From Haemophilus parainfluenzae T3T1 (lineage in GTDB: Bacteria > Pseudomonadota > Gammaproteobacteria > Enterobacterales > Pasteurellaceae), in contig NC_015964.1 in the NCBI RefSeq assembly GCF_000210895.1, positions 1,013,501-1,077,500 on the forward strand: 64,000 nt of DNA. The letters are read 5' to 3'. Under the pieces are notes generated by a model, which had not been told where the DNA came from, did no database searches, and saw only the letters and a list, made by a program, of their open reading frames with translations. This document shows, in pieces, positions 31,598-41,693 of the stretch (position 1 is its first letter; each line of letters starts with the position of its first letter). Both the position numbers and the translations under genes were made by a program.

Positions 31598-33001
31598 TTA
31601 ATGTTGCTTCCATAAGGGAAGTTGAATCGTGACGGCAAGCCCGCCCAAGTTGCTGGATTCGGCCCATACTTTTCCATTGTGTTCATTAACTACATTATAA
31701 ACAATGGTTAATCCCAACCCTGTTCCACCAGTGGCCCGTGTTCGGGTTTCATCTACACGATAGAATGGCTTAAAGATTTTATCAAACTCTTCAGGTGGTA
31801 AGCCTAAGCCATTATCATCCACTCGAATTTGTAGGCAGTTCTCATCCTGTTCATTTTTTTGTAAGTTAATAGTGAGAAAAATACGGTCTTTAGTGTATTT
31901 CAACGCATTGCGAACAATGTTTTCAATTGCACTGGTGAGTAAGCTTAGGTTGCCATAAATCATGTGTTTTTCAGGATGTAAAATAGAGATATTGACATCA
32001 CAAGTTATTTTGCGTTGTTCTGCTTCAAATAGGGCATCCTTTATGACATCGTCCCAGAGTTGAACAATGGAAAATAAATTGTGCTCCATTTGAGAATGCA
32101 TTTGTTGACGGGAAATGAGCAACAATTCACTGATCATCTTATCCATTCGTTGTATTTCTTTTTCAATGCGTTTTACCGGTTCAATATCACCCGTTTGATG
32201 ACGAACCAGTGCAGTAGAAAGTTGTAAACGCGTTAATGGTGTTTTTAATTCATGTGAGATGGACGAAAGTAGATTGTGTTGGTTTGAAATTAGATTATCA
32301 ATCGCAATCGACATTTTGTTAAAACTTTGACCTACTTCTCGCAATTCTGCTGGACCATGATTTGCTAACTCATTATCAACTTTGAAGTTACCTAATGCCA
32401 CGCTATTAGCGGCTTTTTGTAAATTGGTAATAGGTTTGACGATGGTATGAGTGAACCACCAAAGCAAAGGTGTTGTAATAATTAATGTTAAGAGCAGTAA
32501 GATCCAAGGGTGATCAAGCATATAACGCAAAATTTCTTGTTGGCCATTTGCTCGAGACACAAAGAATAATTCGGATGCTTGGTCGGAATCGCCAATATAG
32601 ACTTTAAAAGGTCCTGCAATTTGGATATCTTTAAATGTTTTGCGTTGTGGCTGGGCAAAGTTACTTGATTCTTGGGCGAACTGAGCAATATGCATTCTTT
32701 CTTCGCCTAAAGCACCGAAGATTTCTTTTTCAGGCGTCATAATAACTGGGCGAGCAGAGTCGAATTTATCTGTTGGAAGCACAGGAACGCCAGCGAGGAT
32801 GCCATTGATTCTATTATTACGAATTGATTCGACGAGTTTCTTTTGATAACTCGATATTTCATTTTGATTTAAATCTGAGTATAAGCGGCTATCAAAATAA
32901 GGAAGTGCGACTAAAAGCGCGGTCATGGCAAAGAATGCCAACCAAAAGACAGTAAATGTGCGTATAGTGAGCTGATTTAAGCTGAATTTCTTAATGAGCA
33001 T
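31598..33001 (-). CDS. cpxA: Envelope-stress sensor histidine kinase CpxA
   Basis: Inner-membrane sensor of misfolded envelope protein stress. 467 aa. Membrane segment 1 at residues ~12-35, periplasmic sensor domain to ~165, membrane segment 2 at ~166-184, HAMP, then the H box with phospho-acceptor His250 (SSISHELKTPLTRLQ). The N box (IENIVRNALKYT), G1 box (VDDNGLGLP) and G2 (GGTGLGLTIV) follow. cpxR ends at its first base. Confidence 0.92.
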   Translation of the reverse strand: MLIKKFSLNQLTIRTFTVFWLAFFAMTALLVALPYFDSRLYSDLNQNEISSYQKKLVESIRNNRINGILAGVPVLPTDKFDSARPVIMTPEKEIFGALGEERMHIAQFAQESSNFAQPQRKTFKDIQIAGPFKVYIGDSDQASELFFVSRANGQQEILRYMLDHPWILLLLTLIITTPLLWWFTHTIVKPITNLQKAANSVALGNFKVDNELANHGPAELREVGQSFNKMSIAIDNLISNQHNLLSSISHELKTPLTRLQLSTALVRHQTGDIEPVKRIEKEIQRMDKMISELLLISRQQMHSQMEHNLFSIVQLWDDVIKDALFEAEQRKITCDVNISILHPEKHMIYGNLSLLTSAIENIVRNALKYTKDRIFLTINLQKNEQDENCLQIRVDDNGLGLPPEEFDKIFKPFYRVDETRTRATGGTGLGLTIVYNVVNEHNGKVWAESSNLGGLAVTIQLPLWKQH

Positions 33002-33705
33002 TATTCACAAACCAATAAGTAACCACGGCCACGTAGCGTTTTCAGCCATGGTAAGCCATTGTCTCTTTCTGGAAGTTTTTTGCGCAAGTTTGACATATGC
33101 ATATCAATCGAGCGATCGAAAGGAGAAAGGTGTTTGCCAAGCACATTCATACTTAATTCTTCACGAGAAACAATTTGTCCAGGGCGAAGCACAAGTTTAT
33201 GAAGTAGGGCAAATTCAGAGCCGGTTAGACCGAGATCTTGCCCTTTATAAGAGGCTTGTTGAAGACCAGAATGAAGGACTAAACCACAAAATTCCAATGT
33301 ATTCTCTTCTGATGGAAGTGCGGTCGAATTTTGAGAACTTTCTGATGGGCTAACGCGACGCAAAATCGCCTTAATGCGGGCAACCAACTCACGATCGTTA
33401 AATGGTTTTGGTAAATAGTCATCGGCACCAAGTTCTAAGCCCAGTACACGATCGATTTCTTCACCACGCGCAGTTAGCATCATTACAGGGACATTTGATG
33501 TTTGACGAATTTTCTTGAGTGTTTCAATGCCGTTTAATACAGGCATCATAACATCCAATAAGACTAATTGGTGACTTGAGTTTAATTTGTCTAATGCTTC
33601 TTGACCATTATTTGCAATTTCGACTTCAAAACCAGTCAGTCGTAAAACTTCTGCAAGCAAATCTGTTAGTTCAATATCATCATCAACTAATAGAATTTTT
33701 GACAT
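33001..33705 (-). CDS. cpxR: Response regulator CpxR
   Basis: OmpR-family transcription factor paired with CpxA. 234 aa from the ATG at 33705; a TTG 42 bases upstream would add a hairpin-encoded peptide. Phospho-acceptor Asp51 (LVLLDVMMP), Thr78 and Lys100 of the receiver are in place, and a C-terminal winged helix begins near residue 135. An uptake signal (33316-33324) encodes T-A-L in the linker between the domains. I see no cpxP gene beside it. Confidence 0.93.
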   Translation of the reverse strand: MSKILLVDDDIELTDLLAEVLRLTGFEVEIANNGQEALDKLNSSHQLVLLDVMMPVLNGIETLKKIRQTSNVPVMMLTARGEEIDRVLGLELGADDYLPKPFNDRELVARIKAILRRVSPSESSQNSTALPSEENTLEFCGLVLHSGLQQASYKGQDLGLTGSEFALLHKLVLRPGQIVSREELSMNVLGKHLSPFDRSIDMHMSNLRKKLPERDNGLPWLKTLRGRGYLLVCE

Positions 33706-33730
33706 TTTTATTCCCTTGTAATACAACGAA

Positions 33731-33752
33731 CCTGCTTGATGTAACAAGCAGG
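33731..33752 (-). terminator. Hairpin between bamE and cpxR
   Basis: CCTGCTTG and CAAGCAGG, 6-base loop, 8-bp perfect stem, in the cpxR leader. On the minus strand the T stretch after it is poor, so it may be an attenuator or RNA-stabilising element rather than a full terminator. Confidence 0.5.
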
Positions 33753-33768
33753 TACTATTTTTTTATGA

Positions 33769-34182
33769 CTACCAGAATTTCCACCAGCTTTTCTTACCTG
33801 CATTTTCAGGTGTGCTGATAATAGTATTATTTTCGTCTTGTTTTGCCACTTCAGGTAATGGCTTATCTAATTCTGCACTGCTCACTAAACCGTTTTGATC
33901 GAATTTCACAGTAAATGTGTGCTGCTCAGGTTTTTGGTAAGAGTGTTGTTGTAAGAACACGTAATACCAAGTTAAGTTACTATAAGGATCAATTAAAACC
34001 GGTGTGCCAAGTAAATATTGTACTTGTTGGGCTGTCATGCCAGGTTTTACTTGTGCCACAGTGGCCGCTTCTAAATAGTTACCTTGTGGTACATCAATAC
34101 GATAAACTACTTTTTGTACAGTTGAACAAGAAGTTAAGCTTAATGCTAAAACAACTGCACCTAAAAATGTTTTTAATTGCAT
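33769..34182 (-). CDS. bamE: Outer-membrane assembly lipoprotein BamE (SmpA)
   Basis: Lipoprotein subunit of the BAM complex. 137 aa. Lipobox L-T-S-C near residue 19, then VYRIDVPQGNYLEAATVAQVKPGMTAQQVQYLLGTP and the YYVF segment of BamE. The C-terminal ~25 residues form an extension ending in KKSWWKFW, not usual in E. coli BamE. Same strand as cpxR and just upstream of it. Confidence 0.92.
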   Translation of the reverse strand: MQLKTFLGAVVLALSLTSCSTVQKVVYRIDVPQGNYLEAATVAQVKPGMTAQQVQYLLGTPVLIDPYSNLTWYYVFLQQHSYQKPEQHTFTVKFDQNGLVSSAELDKPLPEVAKQDENNTIISTPENAGKKSWWKFW

Positions 34183-34244
34183 ATTTTTTACCTTTTACTG
34201 CAAAGTTATGTCGAATGATACCGAAACTTTATGATCTTGCCAAA

Positions 34245-35261
34245 TTAATTATCGCACTTTAATGCTTTTTGAAGTTGATCTTTTAAATTTGGTGGTATCC
34301 CTTTGATTGTTAAAGTATCTGTAAGTGGATCCCATTCAATACGGTTATTCAATAAATCCGCATCAAAGCTTAATGTGACACCTTTACCGGAACCTGAAAA
34401 CTTCGTTAATGTTTTTAAGGCTGAGCGTACTGGCGGAATCGTTTCTTCCAAGCCGTAATCTTGCTCTTCTGTAAAGGTGACAAAAGGGCGCTCGTTTAGA
34501 GTCGGCAAATTGGCTGAAAGTTCAGTTAATGCGATCTCATCACCGCTTGCTAATTGACCTTTGCAGTATTCAAATACCTGTTTTTTCACCGCCTGAGTTT
34601 GTTCTTTATTTAGCTCACCTTGTTCACAGTAATCACTTACCGCTTGTAATAAGCATTGGTTTTGAACTTGTGGATTTAGACCTTCTTCTGCACCCAAAAA
34701 ATCCATAAAAAAGTCACTAATTTTACGGCCTACACGACCTTTAATGAAGGTAAGGTAGCGGTTTGAGTTTGCATTTACTTGTAAATCCGTTAAGTTGATT
34801 CGTGCCGCAATATCAAATTGTGTGATATCTAAGTATTCTGTACGGCGAATTTCAAGATTCTCGTCAACTAACATGCTGATACGGCTATCCAACAAAGCAA
34901 TGAATAGGTAATCCGTCGCTAAAAAGTTATATTGGCATAGGATAAGCGTACCGCTGTCTGCAAAATTATATTTGCCCAATTCTTGCGCTAATAATTTTGT
35001 GGATTGTTGGCTGAAATTTAAAAAGTTGATTTCATTTTCTAATAAACGATTCAGATCTTGTGCAAAAATGGAATTCTCTTGGAAGACACCAAAAGCTTTG
35101 CCTTTATTTTGATAACCTTGATGTAATTGCAACATCATTTGTTCGACTTCTGGCGTAATGGTGAGAAGTTCATCACGTAACACGCTTTCCATTGTAGTGG
35201 TTTCATTTCCAGCGTGCTTAACTAATTGATGTAGCACGATTTGATTAACCGTAATGCTCAT
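34245..35261 (-). CDS. yejK: Nucleoid-associated protein YejK (NdpA)
   Basis: Nucleoid-associated protein of the NdpA family; role not clear. 338 aa. The N-terminal [18 protein letters not shown] and the central [20 protein letters not shown] are well conserved. It is divergent from yejL-yejM, the same neighbourhood as in E. coli, and a shared 140-base region separates them. Confidence 0.93.
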   Translation of the reverse strand: MSITVNQIVLHQLVKHAGNETTTMESVLRDELLTITPEVEQMMLQLHQGYQNKGKAFGVFQENSIFAQDLNRLLENEINFLNFSQQSTKLLAQELGKYNFADSGTLILCQYNFLATDYLFIALLDSRISMLVDENLEIRRTEYLDITQFDIAARINLTDLQVNANSNRYLTFIKGRVGRKISDFFMDFLGAEEGLNPQVQNQCLLQAVSDYCEQGELNKEQTQAVKKQVFEYCKGQLASGDEIALTELSANLPTLNERPFVTFTEEQDYGLEETIPPVRSALKTLTKFSGSGKGVTLSFDADLLNNRIEWDPLTDTLTIKGIPPNLKDQLQKALKCDN

Positions 35262-35400
35262 AATTTTTTCCTTCGTAAAATTTGCCTTAAATTATAACCG
35301 CACTTTTTAGGCAAGAAAAAAGAAATTATTCAGATTGAGCAAATTATCGGGTATGATATAAGAAGTTTTTTTGTATTCAGAACAGGCTTAAACATTCCAA

Positions 35401-35619
35401 ATGGCTCAACATTCAAAGTATTCAGATGGGCAAGTTAATGCCATCATTAACGACATGATTAGCGTGCTTGAAACTCACAAAGCGCCCGTTGATCTTTCTC
35501 TTATCGCTTTAGGTAATATGGCTAGTAATTTATTAACCACTAGCGTGCCAGCTGCACAGCGTGAAGCATTAGCACAAGCCTTTGCCAACTCTCTGATGAA
35601 TTCGGTGAAAACAAAATAA
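35401..35619 (+). CDS. yejL: UPF0352 family protein YejL
   Basis: Small helical protein, 72 aa, function unknown. The sequence KYSDGQVNAIINDMISVLETHKAPVDLSLIALGNMASNLL is typical of the family. The stop is followed after one base by the yejM ATG, so the two are coupled. Confidence 0.92.
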   Translation: MAQHSKYSDGQVNAIINDMISVLETHKAPVDLSLIALGNMASNLLTTSVPAAQREALAQAFANSLMNSVKTK

Positions 35620-35620
35620 A

Positions 35621-37363
35621 ATGTGGTGGTTTAAAAAGAGCAAATTCAACGGACGTGAATACCGTGAAGAAACCTCGCGAAAAATTTCGTGGGGGCATTG
35701 GTTTGCTTTTTTTAACATTATCATCGCAATTCTTATTGGTAGTCGTTACGCCTTTCTCATTGACTGGCCAGACACCTTACTCGGCAAAATTTATTTCTTT
35801 ATCAGCTTATTAGGTCATTTCAGTTTTTGTGTTTTTGCCTTGTATTTGCTAGTGATTTTCCCGCTGAGTTTTATCATCAAAAATCACCGCACTTTCCGTG
35901 GATTAACGGTGATTATCGCGACAATTTGCACCACTTTATTGCTGTTTGATACGGAAGTCTTTAACCGTTTCAATATCCACCTTTCTTCTATCGTTTGGAA
36001 TTTGTTAGTGAACCCTGAAAAGGGAGAGCTTTCAAGAGATTGGCAAATTTTCTTCGCGCCAATGCCGATTATTTTACTGATTCAAATGCTTTTCTCCCGT
36101 TGGAGTTGGGAAAAGTTACGTAGCTTAGAGCGTCAGAAATGGCTGAAAAAAGTCGGATTAGTGCTAACTTCTACTTTTGTCGCTACACACTTAATTTATG
36201 CTTGGGCGGATGCCTTTTTATATCGCCCGATTACCATGCAACGCTCAAATTTCCCGCTTTCTTATCCAATGACTGCTCGAACCTTTTTGGAAAAACAAGG
36301 ATTTATTAATGCGGAAACATACTCTCAGCGCTTAGAGCAAGAAGGGCGTTTAGATGCATTAAAACTTGATTATCCGAAAAAAGACCTTCAGTTTGAGCAA
36401 GTTGAGAACAAACCAAATATCCTCGTGATTACCGTTTCAGGTTTACGTTATGACGCACTGACTAGCGAGAAAATGCCTAAATTGTTTGAATTTGCCACAA
36501 GTTCTACTCAATTTACGAATCATTACAGTAGCGGCAATACGAACAATGCCGGCCTAGTGGGCTTATTCTATGGACTGAATGCAAATTATACGGACAGTAT
36601 TTTGAGTAATCACACACCGTCGGTATTAATTAAAAAGCTACAAGATGAGAAATATCAATTTGTCGCTTATTCGTCCACGGCATTTAAAGATAGCTTATTT
36701 AAACAAGCCTTGTTCCGTAATGTGAAATTGCCTAAAGTGAAAGCTTCTTCGCCAAAAGAAGCGAGAAATGGTGTTTTATCACTCTTAAAAAATGATAAGC
36801 CTTGGTTTGCTTATGTGGATTTAGATATTACGGATAAAACGGAAGAAAATTACACCAAATCGCTTGCAGATATAGACCAACAGATTGACGAAATCTTAGC
36901 ATCAGTTTCTTTAGAGAATACGATTGTCATTATTACGGCAGAACATGGTACAACGTTTAATAAGCTGGATGAAAAAGAGCAAGAAAACTATTTTGGTCGT
37001 GATGAAATTCAAGTGCCGTTTATTGTTTACTGGAAAGATTTACCGGTGCAAGAAGTCTCGAAATTAACGAGCCATACGGATTTATTACCGGCATTGATGT
37101 CATCGATCTTTAAAGTGAAAAATCCAGTTTCGGATTATGCACAAGGTCGCAATTTATTTGAGCTTAATGGCGATCCTTGGGTGTTGGCATCAAATTTCCG
37201 TTGGAATGTCATTATTCAGCCCGATGGCACACAGTATCACATTGATCGCAAAGGAAACTATAAGAAATTTGACCGCACTTATACGGAGCAATCTTCTAGC
37301 CGCCCACCACTTGGGTTGTTCTTGGAAGTTTTCAAACAAGAGCGTTCTTTTATCAATAAATAG
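35621..37363 (+). CDS. yejM: Inner-membrane LPS regulator PbgA/YejM (LapC)
   Basis: Inner-membrane protein that senses lipid A and regulates LpxC proteolysis via LapB in E. coli; that role is inferred here. 580 aa. Five N-terminal membrane segments (~residues 22-215) are followed by a sulfatase-like periplasmic domain (NILVITVSGLRYDALTSEKMPKL, TAEHGTTF). Fits with the lipid A genes in this window. Confidence 0.93.
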   Translation: MWWFKKSKFNGREYREETSRKISWGHWFAFFNIIIAILIGSRYAFLIDWPDTLLGKIYFFISLLGHFSFCVFALYLLVIFPLSFIIKNHRTFRGLTVIIATICTTLLLFDTEVFNRFNIHLSSIVWNLLVNPEKGELSRDWQIFFAPMPIILLIQMLFSRWSWEKLRSLERQKWLKKVGLVLTSTFVATHLIYAWADAFLYRPITMQRSNFPLSYPMTARTFLEKQGFINAETYSQRLEQEGRLDALKLDYPKKDLQFEQVENKPNILVITVSGLRYDALTSEKMPKLFEFATSSTQFTNHYSSGNTNNAGLVGLFYGLNANYTDSILSNHTPSVLIKKLQDEKYQFVAYSSTAFKDSLFKQALFRNVKLPKVKASSPKEARNGVLSLLKNDKPWFAYVDLDITDKTEENYTKSLADIDQQIDEILASVSLENTIVIITAEHGTTFNKLDEKEQENYFGRDEIQVPFIVYWKDLPVQEVSKLTSHTDLLPALMSSIFKVKNPVSDYAQGRNLFELNGDPWVLASNFRWNVIIQPDGTQYHIDRKGNYKKFDRTYTEQSSSRPPLGLFLEVFKQERSFINK

Positions 37364-37553
37364 ATAGCTTTTTTGCGCTTAAAATCTTATACTTTGCATT
37401 CAGTTGAAAGACTGAAAAGATGTTATTAATTAAAATCTGCGAATTTTTCATAACATTGCAAACAATTCACAATAGATCAGATCCTTATTGGGTTTGCTTT
37501 TCAATTAATACACTTCTCGTCTCTCTTTTCCTTTCTTTTTTGGCGGAGTTATT

Positions 37554-38546
37554 ATGAGAAATCACGTTCGTAGCTTTAAAACGTTTATTCGAGACGAAAT
37601 TATTAAAAAAGGTGGCTGGGTTAATGCTCATGCTCACGCAGATCGTGCTTTTACAATGACACCCGAAAAAATCGGCATTTATCACAATAGTAATCTTCAA
37701 CAAAAATGGGATTTAGTGGACGAAGTTAAACGTACATCAAGTGTTGATGATTATTACGCCCGTTTCTGTCAATCGATTGAGTTGATGATTTCCCAAGGGG
37801 TGACGGCATTTGGGACTTTTGTGGATATCGACCCGATTTGTGAAGACCGAGCCATCATTGCTGCGCATAAAGCTCGCGAAGTCTATAAGCATGACATTAT
37901 TTTAAAATTTGCGAATCAGACTTTAAAAGGGGTGATTGAGCCAGAAGCACGCAAATGGTTTGATATTGGCTCTGATATGGTGGATATGATTGGTGGTTTA
38001 CCTTATCGCGATGAGCTTGACTATGGTCGAGGCCTTGAAGCAATGGATATTTTACTTGATGCGGCTAAATCTCGCGGCATTATGTGTCATGTGCATGTGG
38101 ACCAATTCAACTCTCCAAAAGAAAAAGAAACAGAGCAGCTTTGCGATAAAACTATCGAACATGGTATGGAAGGTCGAGTCGTGGCGATACATGGTATTTC
38201 CATTGGTGCGCATAGCAGAGAATATCGTTATAAACTTTATGAAAAAATGCGTCAGGCAAAAATGATGATGATTGCTTGCCCAATGGCGTGGATTGATAGT
38301 AACCGAAAAGAAGATTTAATGCCTTTCCATAACGCATTGACACCGGCAGATGAAATGATTCCGGAAGGAATTACAGTCGCGTTAGGTACCGATAATATCT
38401 GTGATTACATGGTGCCACTTTGTGAAGGGGATTTATGGCAAGAACTAAGCTTGCTGGCTGCGGGCTGCCGTTTCCCTCATCTTGATGCGATGGTTGATAT
38501 TGCCAGTATCAATGGACGTAAAGTGTTAGGGTTAGAGCCTGTTTAA
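37554..38546 (+). CDS. Amidohydrolase-family metalloenzyme, cytosine deaminase-like
   Basis: Probable cytoplasmic metal-dependent hydrolase, 330 aa, no signal peptide. Metal ligands in expected order: H26-A-H28, H179-V-H181, H213 (AIHG) and D280 (GTDNI), the arrangement of the CodA/TrzN branch of amidohydrolases. The substrate is unknown; cytosine deamination is possible, but I did not see the family-specific cytosine motif. It stands alone after yejM with a 190-base leader and ends near a terminator. Confidence 0.75.
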   Translation: MRNHVRSFKTFIRDEIIKKGGWVNAHAHADRAFTMTPEKIGIYHNSNLQQKWDLVDEVKRTSSVDDYYARFCQSIELMISQGVTAFGTFVDIDPICEDRAIIAAHKAREVYKHDIILKFANQTLKGVIEPEARKWFDIGSDMVDMIGGLPYRDELDYGRGLEAMDILLDAAKSRGIMCHVHVDQFNSPKEKETEQLCDKTIEHGMEGRVVAIHGISIGAHSREYRYKLYEKMRQAKMMMIACPMAWIDSNRKEDLMPFHNALTPADEMIPEGITVALGTDNICDYMVPLCEGDLWQELSLLAAGCRFPHLDAMVDIASINGRKVLGLEPV

Positions 38547-38563
38547 TCCAAAAAATTAGATAG

Positions 38564-38602
38564 AAGTGCGGTCATAAAACGAAACGTTTTGTGGCCGTTT
38601 TT
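38564..38602 (+). terminator. Terminator after the amidohydrolase gene, containing an uptake signal
   Basis: AAGTGCGGT lies at the left edge. GGTCATAAAACG pairs with CGTTTTGTGGCC with two wobbles, then a T run follows. Confidence 0.75.
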
Positions 38603-38665
38603 ATTTATAAGATAAAACAGAACTAATGCTAATTTGACTGATTTAAAAAAGGACTTTAAGAAAAG

Positions 38666-38741
38666 TGGTGGGCGATACCGGTCTCGAACCAGTGACCCCC
38701 TCCTTGTAAGGGAGGTGCTCTCCCAACTGAGCTAATCGCCC
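38666..38741 (-). tRNA. tRNA-Val(TAC), copy 1
   Basis: 76 bases including encoded CCA. The acceptor stem is GGGCGAT/ATCGCCC, the anticodon loop CTTACAA gives TAC, and TTCGA is in the T loop. Nearest the amidohydrolase gene and last in the minus-strand transcript. Confidence 0.97.
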
Positions 38742-38788
38742 GATGCACCTGAAAAGGTATTCGGATTTATTTAAACACTAAAATTAAG

Positions 38789-38864
38789 TGGTGGGCGATA
38801 CCGGTCTCGAACCAGTGACCCCCTCCTTGTAAGGGAGGTGCTCTCCCAACTGAGCTAATCGCCC
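38789..38864 (-). tRNA. tRNA-Val(TAC), copy 2
   Basis: Sequence identical to copy 1, 76 bases with CCA. The spacer between copies 1 and 2 is 47 bases and unrelated in sequence to the other spacers. Confidence 0.97.
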
Positions 38865-38923
38865 ACATAAGAAAAGCGTTTAAATAATGGGAAAGTTTGA
38901 GCGGAAAGAACACTTTAGAAAAG

Positions 38924-38999
38924 TGGTGGGCGATACCGGTCTCGAACCAGTGACCCCCTCCTTGTAAGGGAGGTGCTCTCCCAACTGAGCTAATCGCCC
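38924..38999 (-). tRNA. tRNA-Val(TAC), copy 3
   Basis: Sequence identical to copies 1 and 2, 76 bases with CCA. Spacer of 59 bases from copy 2. Confidence 0.97.
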
Positions 39000-39043
39000 G
39001 CTTGGTCAAACTTTTACAACATTAAAGCCAACTTTGGAAAAAG

Positions 39044-39119
39044 TGGTGGGCGATACCGGTCTCGAACCAGTGACCCCCTCCTTGTAAGGGAGGTGCTCTC
39101 CCAACTGAGCTAATCGCCC
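39044..39119 (-). tRNA. tRNA-Val(TAC), copy 4
   Basis: Identical copy closest to the promoter at 39138-39165. Spacer of 44 bases from copy 3. A minus-strand open frame over this array (38767-39009) is a by-product. Confidence 0.97.
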
Positions 39120-39137
39120 TTAATGTTGTGGATTGGC

Positions 39138-39165
39138 ATTATAAGTATAATGAGATTTCAGTCAA
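39138..39165 (-). promoter_or_regulatory. Promoter of the tRNA-Val array
   Basis: On the minus strand TTGACT (39160-39165), 16-base spacer, TATAAT (39138-39143), start expected near 39131, 12 bases before copy 4. No other promoter is clear between the copies, so one precursor transcript is likely. Confidence 0.8.
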
Positions 39166-39291
39166 TATATTTTTATGAAAAAGCGTCTAGTTGTTGCAAA
39201 AATAGGCATAAAATCAGATTTTTTATTTAGAACTCACGCAAGTCGTAGTAAAATAAAGGTAATTTTTGTAAATGAATAGGTTATTAAGAAA

Positions 39292-40734
39292 ATGAAAATT
39301 GATCCTCCTTTTGAATTAGATCCGAATGTCAAAGTACGTACGCGTTTTGCTCCAAGTCCAACAGGTTATTTGCACGTAGGCGGCGCACGTACAGCCCTTT
39401 ATTCTTGGTTATTTGCAAAACATAATAACGGTGAGTTTGTATTACGTATTGAAGATACCGATTTAGAGCGTTCTACACCGGAAGCAACAGCAGCAATCAT
39501 TGAAGGGATGGAGTGGTTAAACCTTGCTTGGGAGCATGGTCCTTATTATCAGACCAAACGCTTTGATCGTTACAATCAAGTGATTGATGAAATGATTGAG
39601 CAAGGCTTGGCTTATCGTTGCTATTGCTCTAAAGAGCGTTTAGAAGAACTACGCCATACACAAGAGCAAAACAAAGAAAAACCACGTTATGACCGCCATT
39701 GTTTACATGATCACAATCATGCAGCCGATGAGCCACACGTAGTACGTTTTAAAAACCCAACAGAAGGTTCAGTCGTGTTTGATGATGCGGTGCGTGGTCG
39801 TATTGAAATCAGCAACAGTGAATTAGATGATTTAATTATTCGTCGTACTGACGGTTCACCAACCTATAACTTCTGTGTAGTGGTGGATGACTGGGATATG
39901 GGTATTACTCACGTTGTACGTGGTGAAGACCACATTAACAACACTCCTCGTCAAATTAATATCTTAAAAGCGTTAGGCGCACCAATTCCAGTGTATGCGC
40001 ACGTTTCCATGATTAATGGTGATGATGGTCAAAAACTCTCCAAACGTCATGGTGCGGTAAGTGTAATGCAATATCGTGATGATGGTTATTTACCAGAAGC
40101 CTTAATCAACTATCTTGTTCGTTTAGGTTGGGGTCATGGTGACCAAGAGATCTTTACGCGTGAAGAAATGATTAAATACTTCGAATTAGATCATGTGAGT
40201 AAATCAGCAAGTGCATTTAACACGGAAAAATTATTGTGGTTAAATCACCATTACATTCGTGAATTACCACCTGAATATGTGGCAAAACACCTTGCATGGC
40301 ACTATAAAGATCAAGGTATTGATACTTCAAATGGCCCGGCATTAACTGAAATCGTGACGATGCTTGCAGAACGTTGCAAAACTTTAAAAGAAATGGCATC
40401 AGCAAGCCGTTATTTCTTTGAAGAGTTTGAAAGTTTTGATGAAGCAGCGGTGAAGAAACACTTTAAAGCAGCGGCGATTGAACCACTTGAAAAAGTAAAA
40501 GAAAAATTGACCGCACTTTCTAGCTGGGATTTACATTCTACTCATGAAGCGATTGAACAAACCGCAGCTGAATTAGAAGTAGGGATGGGTAAAGTTGGGA
40601 TGCCGTTACGCGTGGCTGTAACAGGCTCAGGTCAATCACCTTCAATGGATGTGACATTAGTAGGCATCGGCCGTGAACGCGTGTTAGCGCGTATCCAACG
40701 TGCCATTGATTTTATTAAATCTCAAAACGCTTAA
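39292..40734 (+). CDS. gltX: Glutamyl-tRNA synthetase
   Basis: Charges tRNA-Glu. 480 aa, class I synthetase. The HIGH-like motif is in [23 protein letters not shown] and the KMSKS-like motif is KLSKRHG. A C-terminal helical anticodon-binding domain follows. tRNA-Ala lies downstream. Confidence 0.97.
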   Translation: MKIDPPFELDPNVKVRTRFAPSPTGYLHVGGARTALYSWLFAKHNNGEFVLRIEDTDLERSTPEATAAIIEGMEWLNLAWEHGPYYQTKRFDRYNQVIDEMIEQGLAYRCYCSKERLEELRHTQEQNKEKPRYDRHCLHDHNHAADEPHVVRFKNPTEGSVVFDDAVRGRIEISNSELDDLIIRRTDGSPTYNFCVVVDDWDMGITHVVRGEDHINNTPRQINILKALGAPIPVYAHVSMINGDDGQKLSKRHGAVSVMQYRDDGYLPEALINYLVRLGWGHGDQEIFTREEMIKYFELDHVSKSASAFNTEKLLWLNHHYIRELPPEYVAKHLAWHYKDQGIDTSNGPALTEIVTMLAERCKTLKEMASASRYFFEEFESFDEAAVKKHFKAAAIEPLEKVKEKLTALSSWDLHSTHEAIEQTAAELEVGMGKVGMPLRVAVTGSGQSPSMDVTLVGIGRERVLARIQRAIDFIKSQNA

Positions 40735-40771
40735 TATTTAGGCTGATAAGCGGGATTTGATTATTTCAATA

Positions 40772-40800
40772 TTGACAGTTTATCAGCCGAAATTTATCAT
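40772..40800 (+). promoter_or_regulatory. Promoter of tRNA-Ala
   Basis: TTGACA (40772-40777), 17-base spacer, TATCAT (40795-40800), with the start expected near 40807, a few bases before the tRNA. A GGCTGATAA/TTATCAGCC inverted repeat (40741-40788) surrounds the -35 box. Confidence 0.8.
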
Positions 40801-40813
40801 AGCTTGCGTTATT

Positions 40814-40890
<77 letters not shown>

Positions 40891-40896
40891 AATTTA

Positions 40897-40933
40897 AAAC
40901 CTTGAAACTTAAAGTGAGTTTCAAGGTTTTTTT
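40897..40933 (+). terminator. tRNA-Ala terminator
   Basis: AAACCTTGAAACT and AGTTTCAAGGTTT with a short loop, followed by a T run. Also near the mtgA stop. Confidence 0.9.
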
Positions 40934-40946
40934 CTTTATAACGAAT

Positions 40947-41693
40947 CTACATTTCTTTTAGATAATTCAAGCCTAATCCATTCATTTGCCGCATAATCCA
41001 ACTTTGTTTTTGACGAACTAACGCACTAGGCTTATTCACTTTATAGATGATAGGGTTTGGTAAAACTGCTGCGAGTAATGCCGCTTCTGATTGCGTTAAA
41101 TTCTTTGCCGATTTTTTGAAGTAATAACGGCTGGCAGCTTCCACACCAAAGATGCCATTACCAAATTCTGCAATGTTTAAATACACTTCTAAAATCCGTT
41201 CTTTGGACCAAAAGATTTCCATTAATGCTGTTGTGGGAACTTCTAACCCTTTACGAAACCAACTTTGTCCATGCCAGAGAACGAGGTTTTTCGCAGTTTG
41301 CTGTGAAATCGTTGAAGCGCCTCGGGTTCGGCGAGATTTTTCATTGAATTTAAAAGCCTTTTGAATTGCCTCAAAATCAAAGCCCCAGTGGTGGGGGAAT
41401 TTTTGATCTTCAGCAGCAATCACCGCAAGCTGCATATTCGGTGAGATTTCATCAAGACTCACCCAATCATATTTGATTGAATAGCTAAAATCTAACTGTA
41501 ATAAGTGGCCGATTTTTTGCTGTACCATATAGGCAGAGAAGGGAACAGGGATAAAGCGAAAACAAATGAAAAACGCCAGGATTGCGAGAGAGAAACGCCA
41601 CGCAACCCGTTGCCAATTTTTTTTCCACCAAGATGGGCGAAAAAAATGTAAAAGTGCGGTCAGAATTCGCTTAGTTTTTTGCAGCTTGCTCAT
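40947..41693 (-). CDS. mtgA: Monofunctional biosynthetic peptidoglycan transglycosylase
   Basis: Polymerises lipid II into glycan chains in the periplasm, without a transpeptidase domain. 248 aa. One N-terminal membrane segment (~residues 28-50) and the GT51 motifs [28 protein letters not shown] and [15 protein letters not shown]. It overlaps the trpR gene by 23 bases, hence translational coupling is likely. Confidence 0.95.
   Translation of the reverse strand: MSKLQKTKRILTALLHFFRPSWWKKNWQRVAWRFSLAILAFFICFRFIPVPFSAYMVQQKIGHLLQLDFSYSIKYDWVSLDEISPNMQLAVIAAEDQKFPHHWGFDFEAIQKAFKFNEKSRRTRGASTISQQTAKNLVLWHGQSWFRKGLEVPTTALMEIFWSKERILEVYLNIAEFGNGIFGVEAASRYYFKKSAKNLTQSEAALLAAVLPNPIIYKVNKPSALVRQKQSWIMRQMNGLGLNYLKEM

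Noticed and set aside
38767-39009. 80-codon minus-strand open frame with repeated peptide
   Set aside because: It runs through tRNA-Val copies 2 and 3; the repetition comes from the tRNA sequences.
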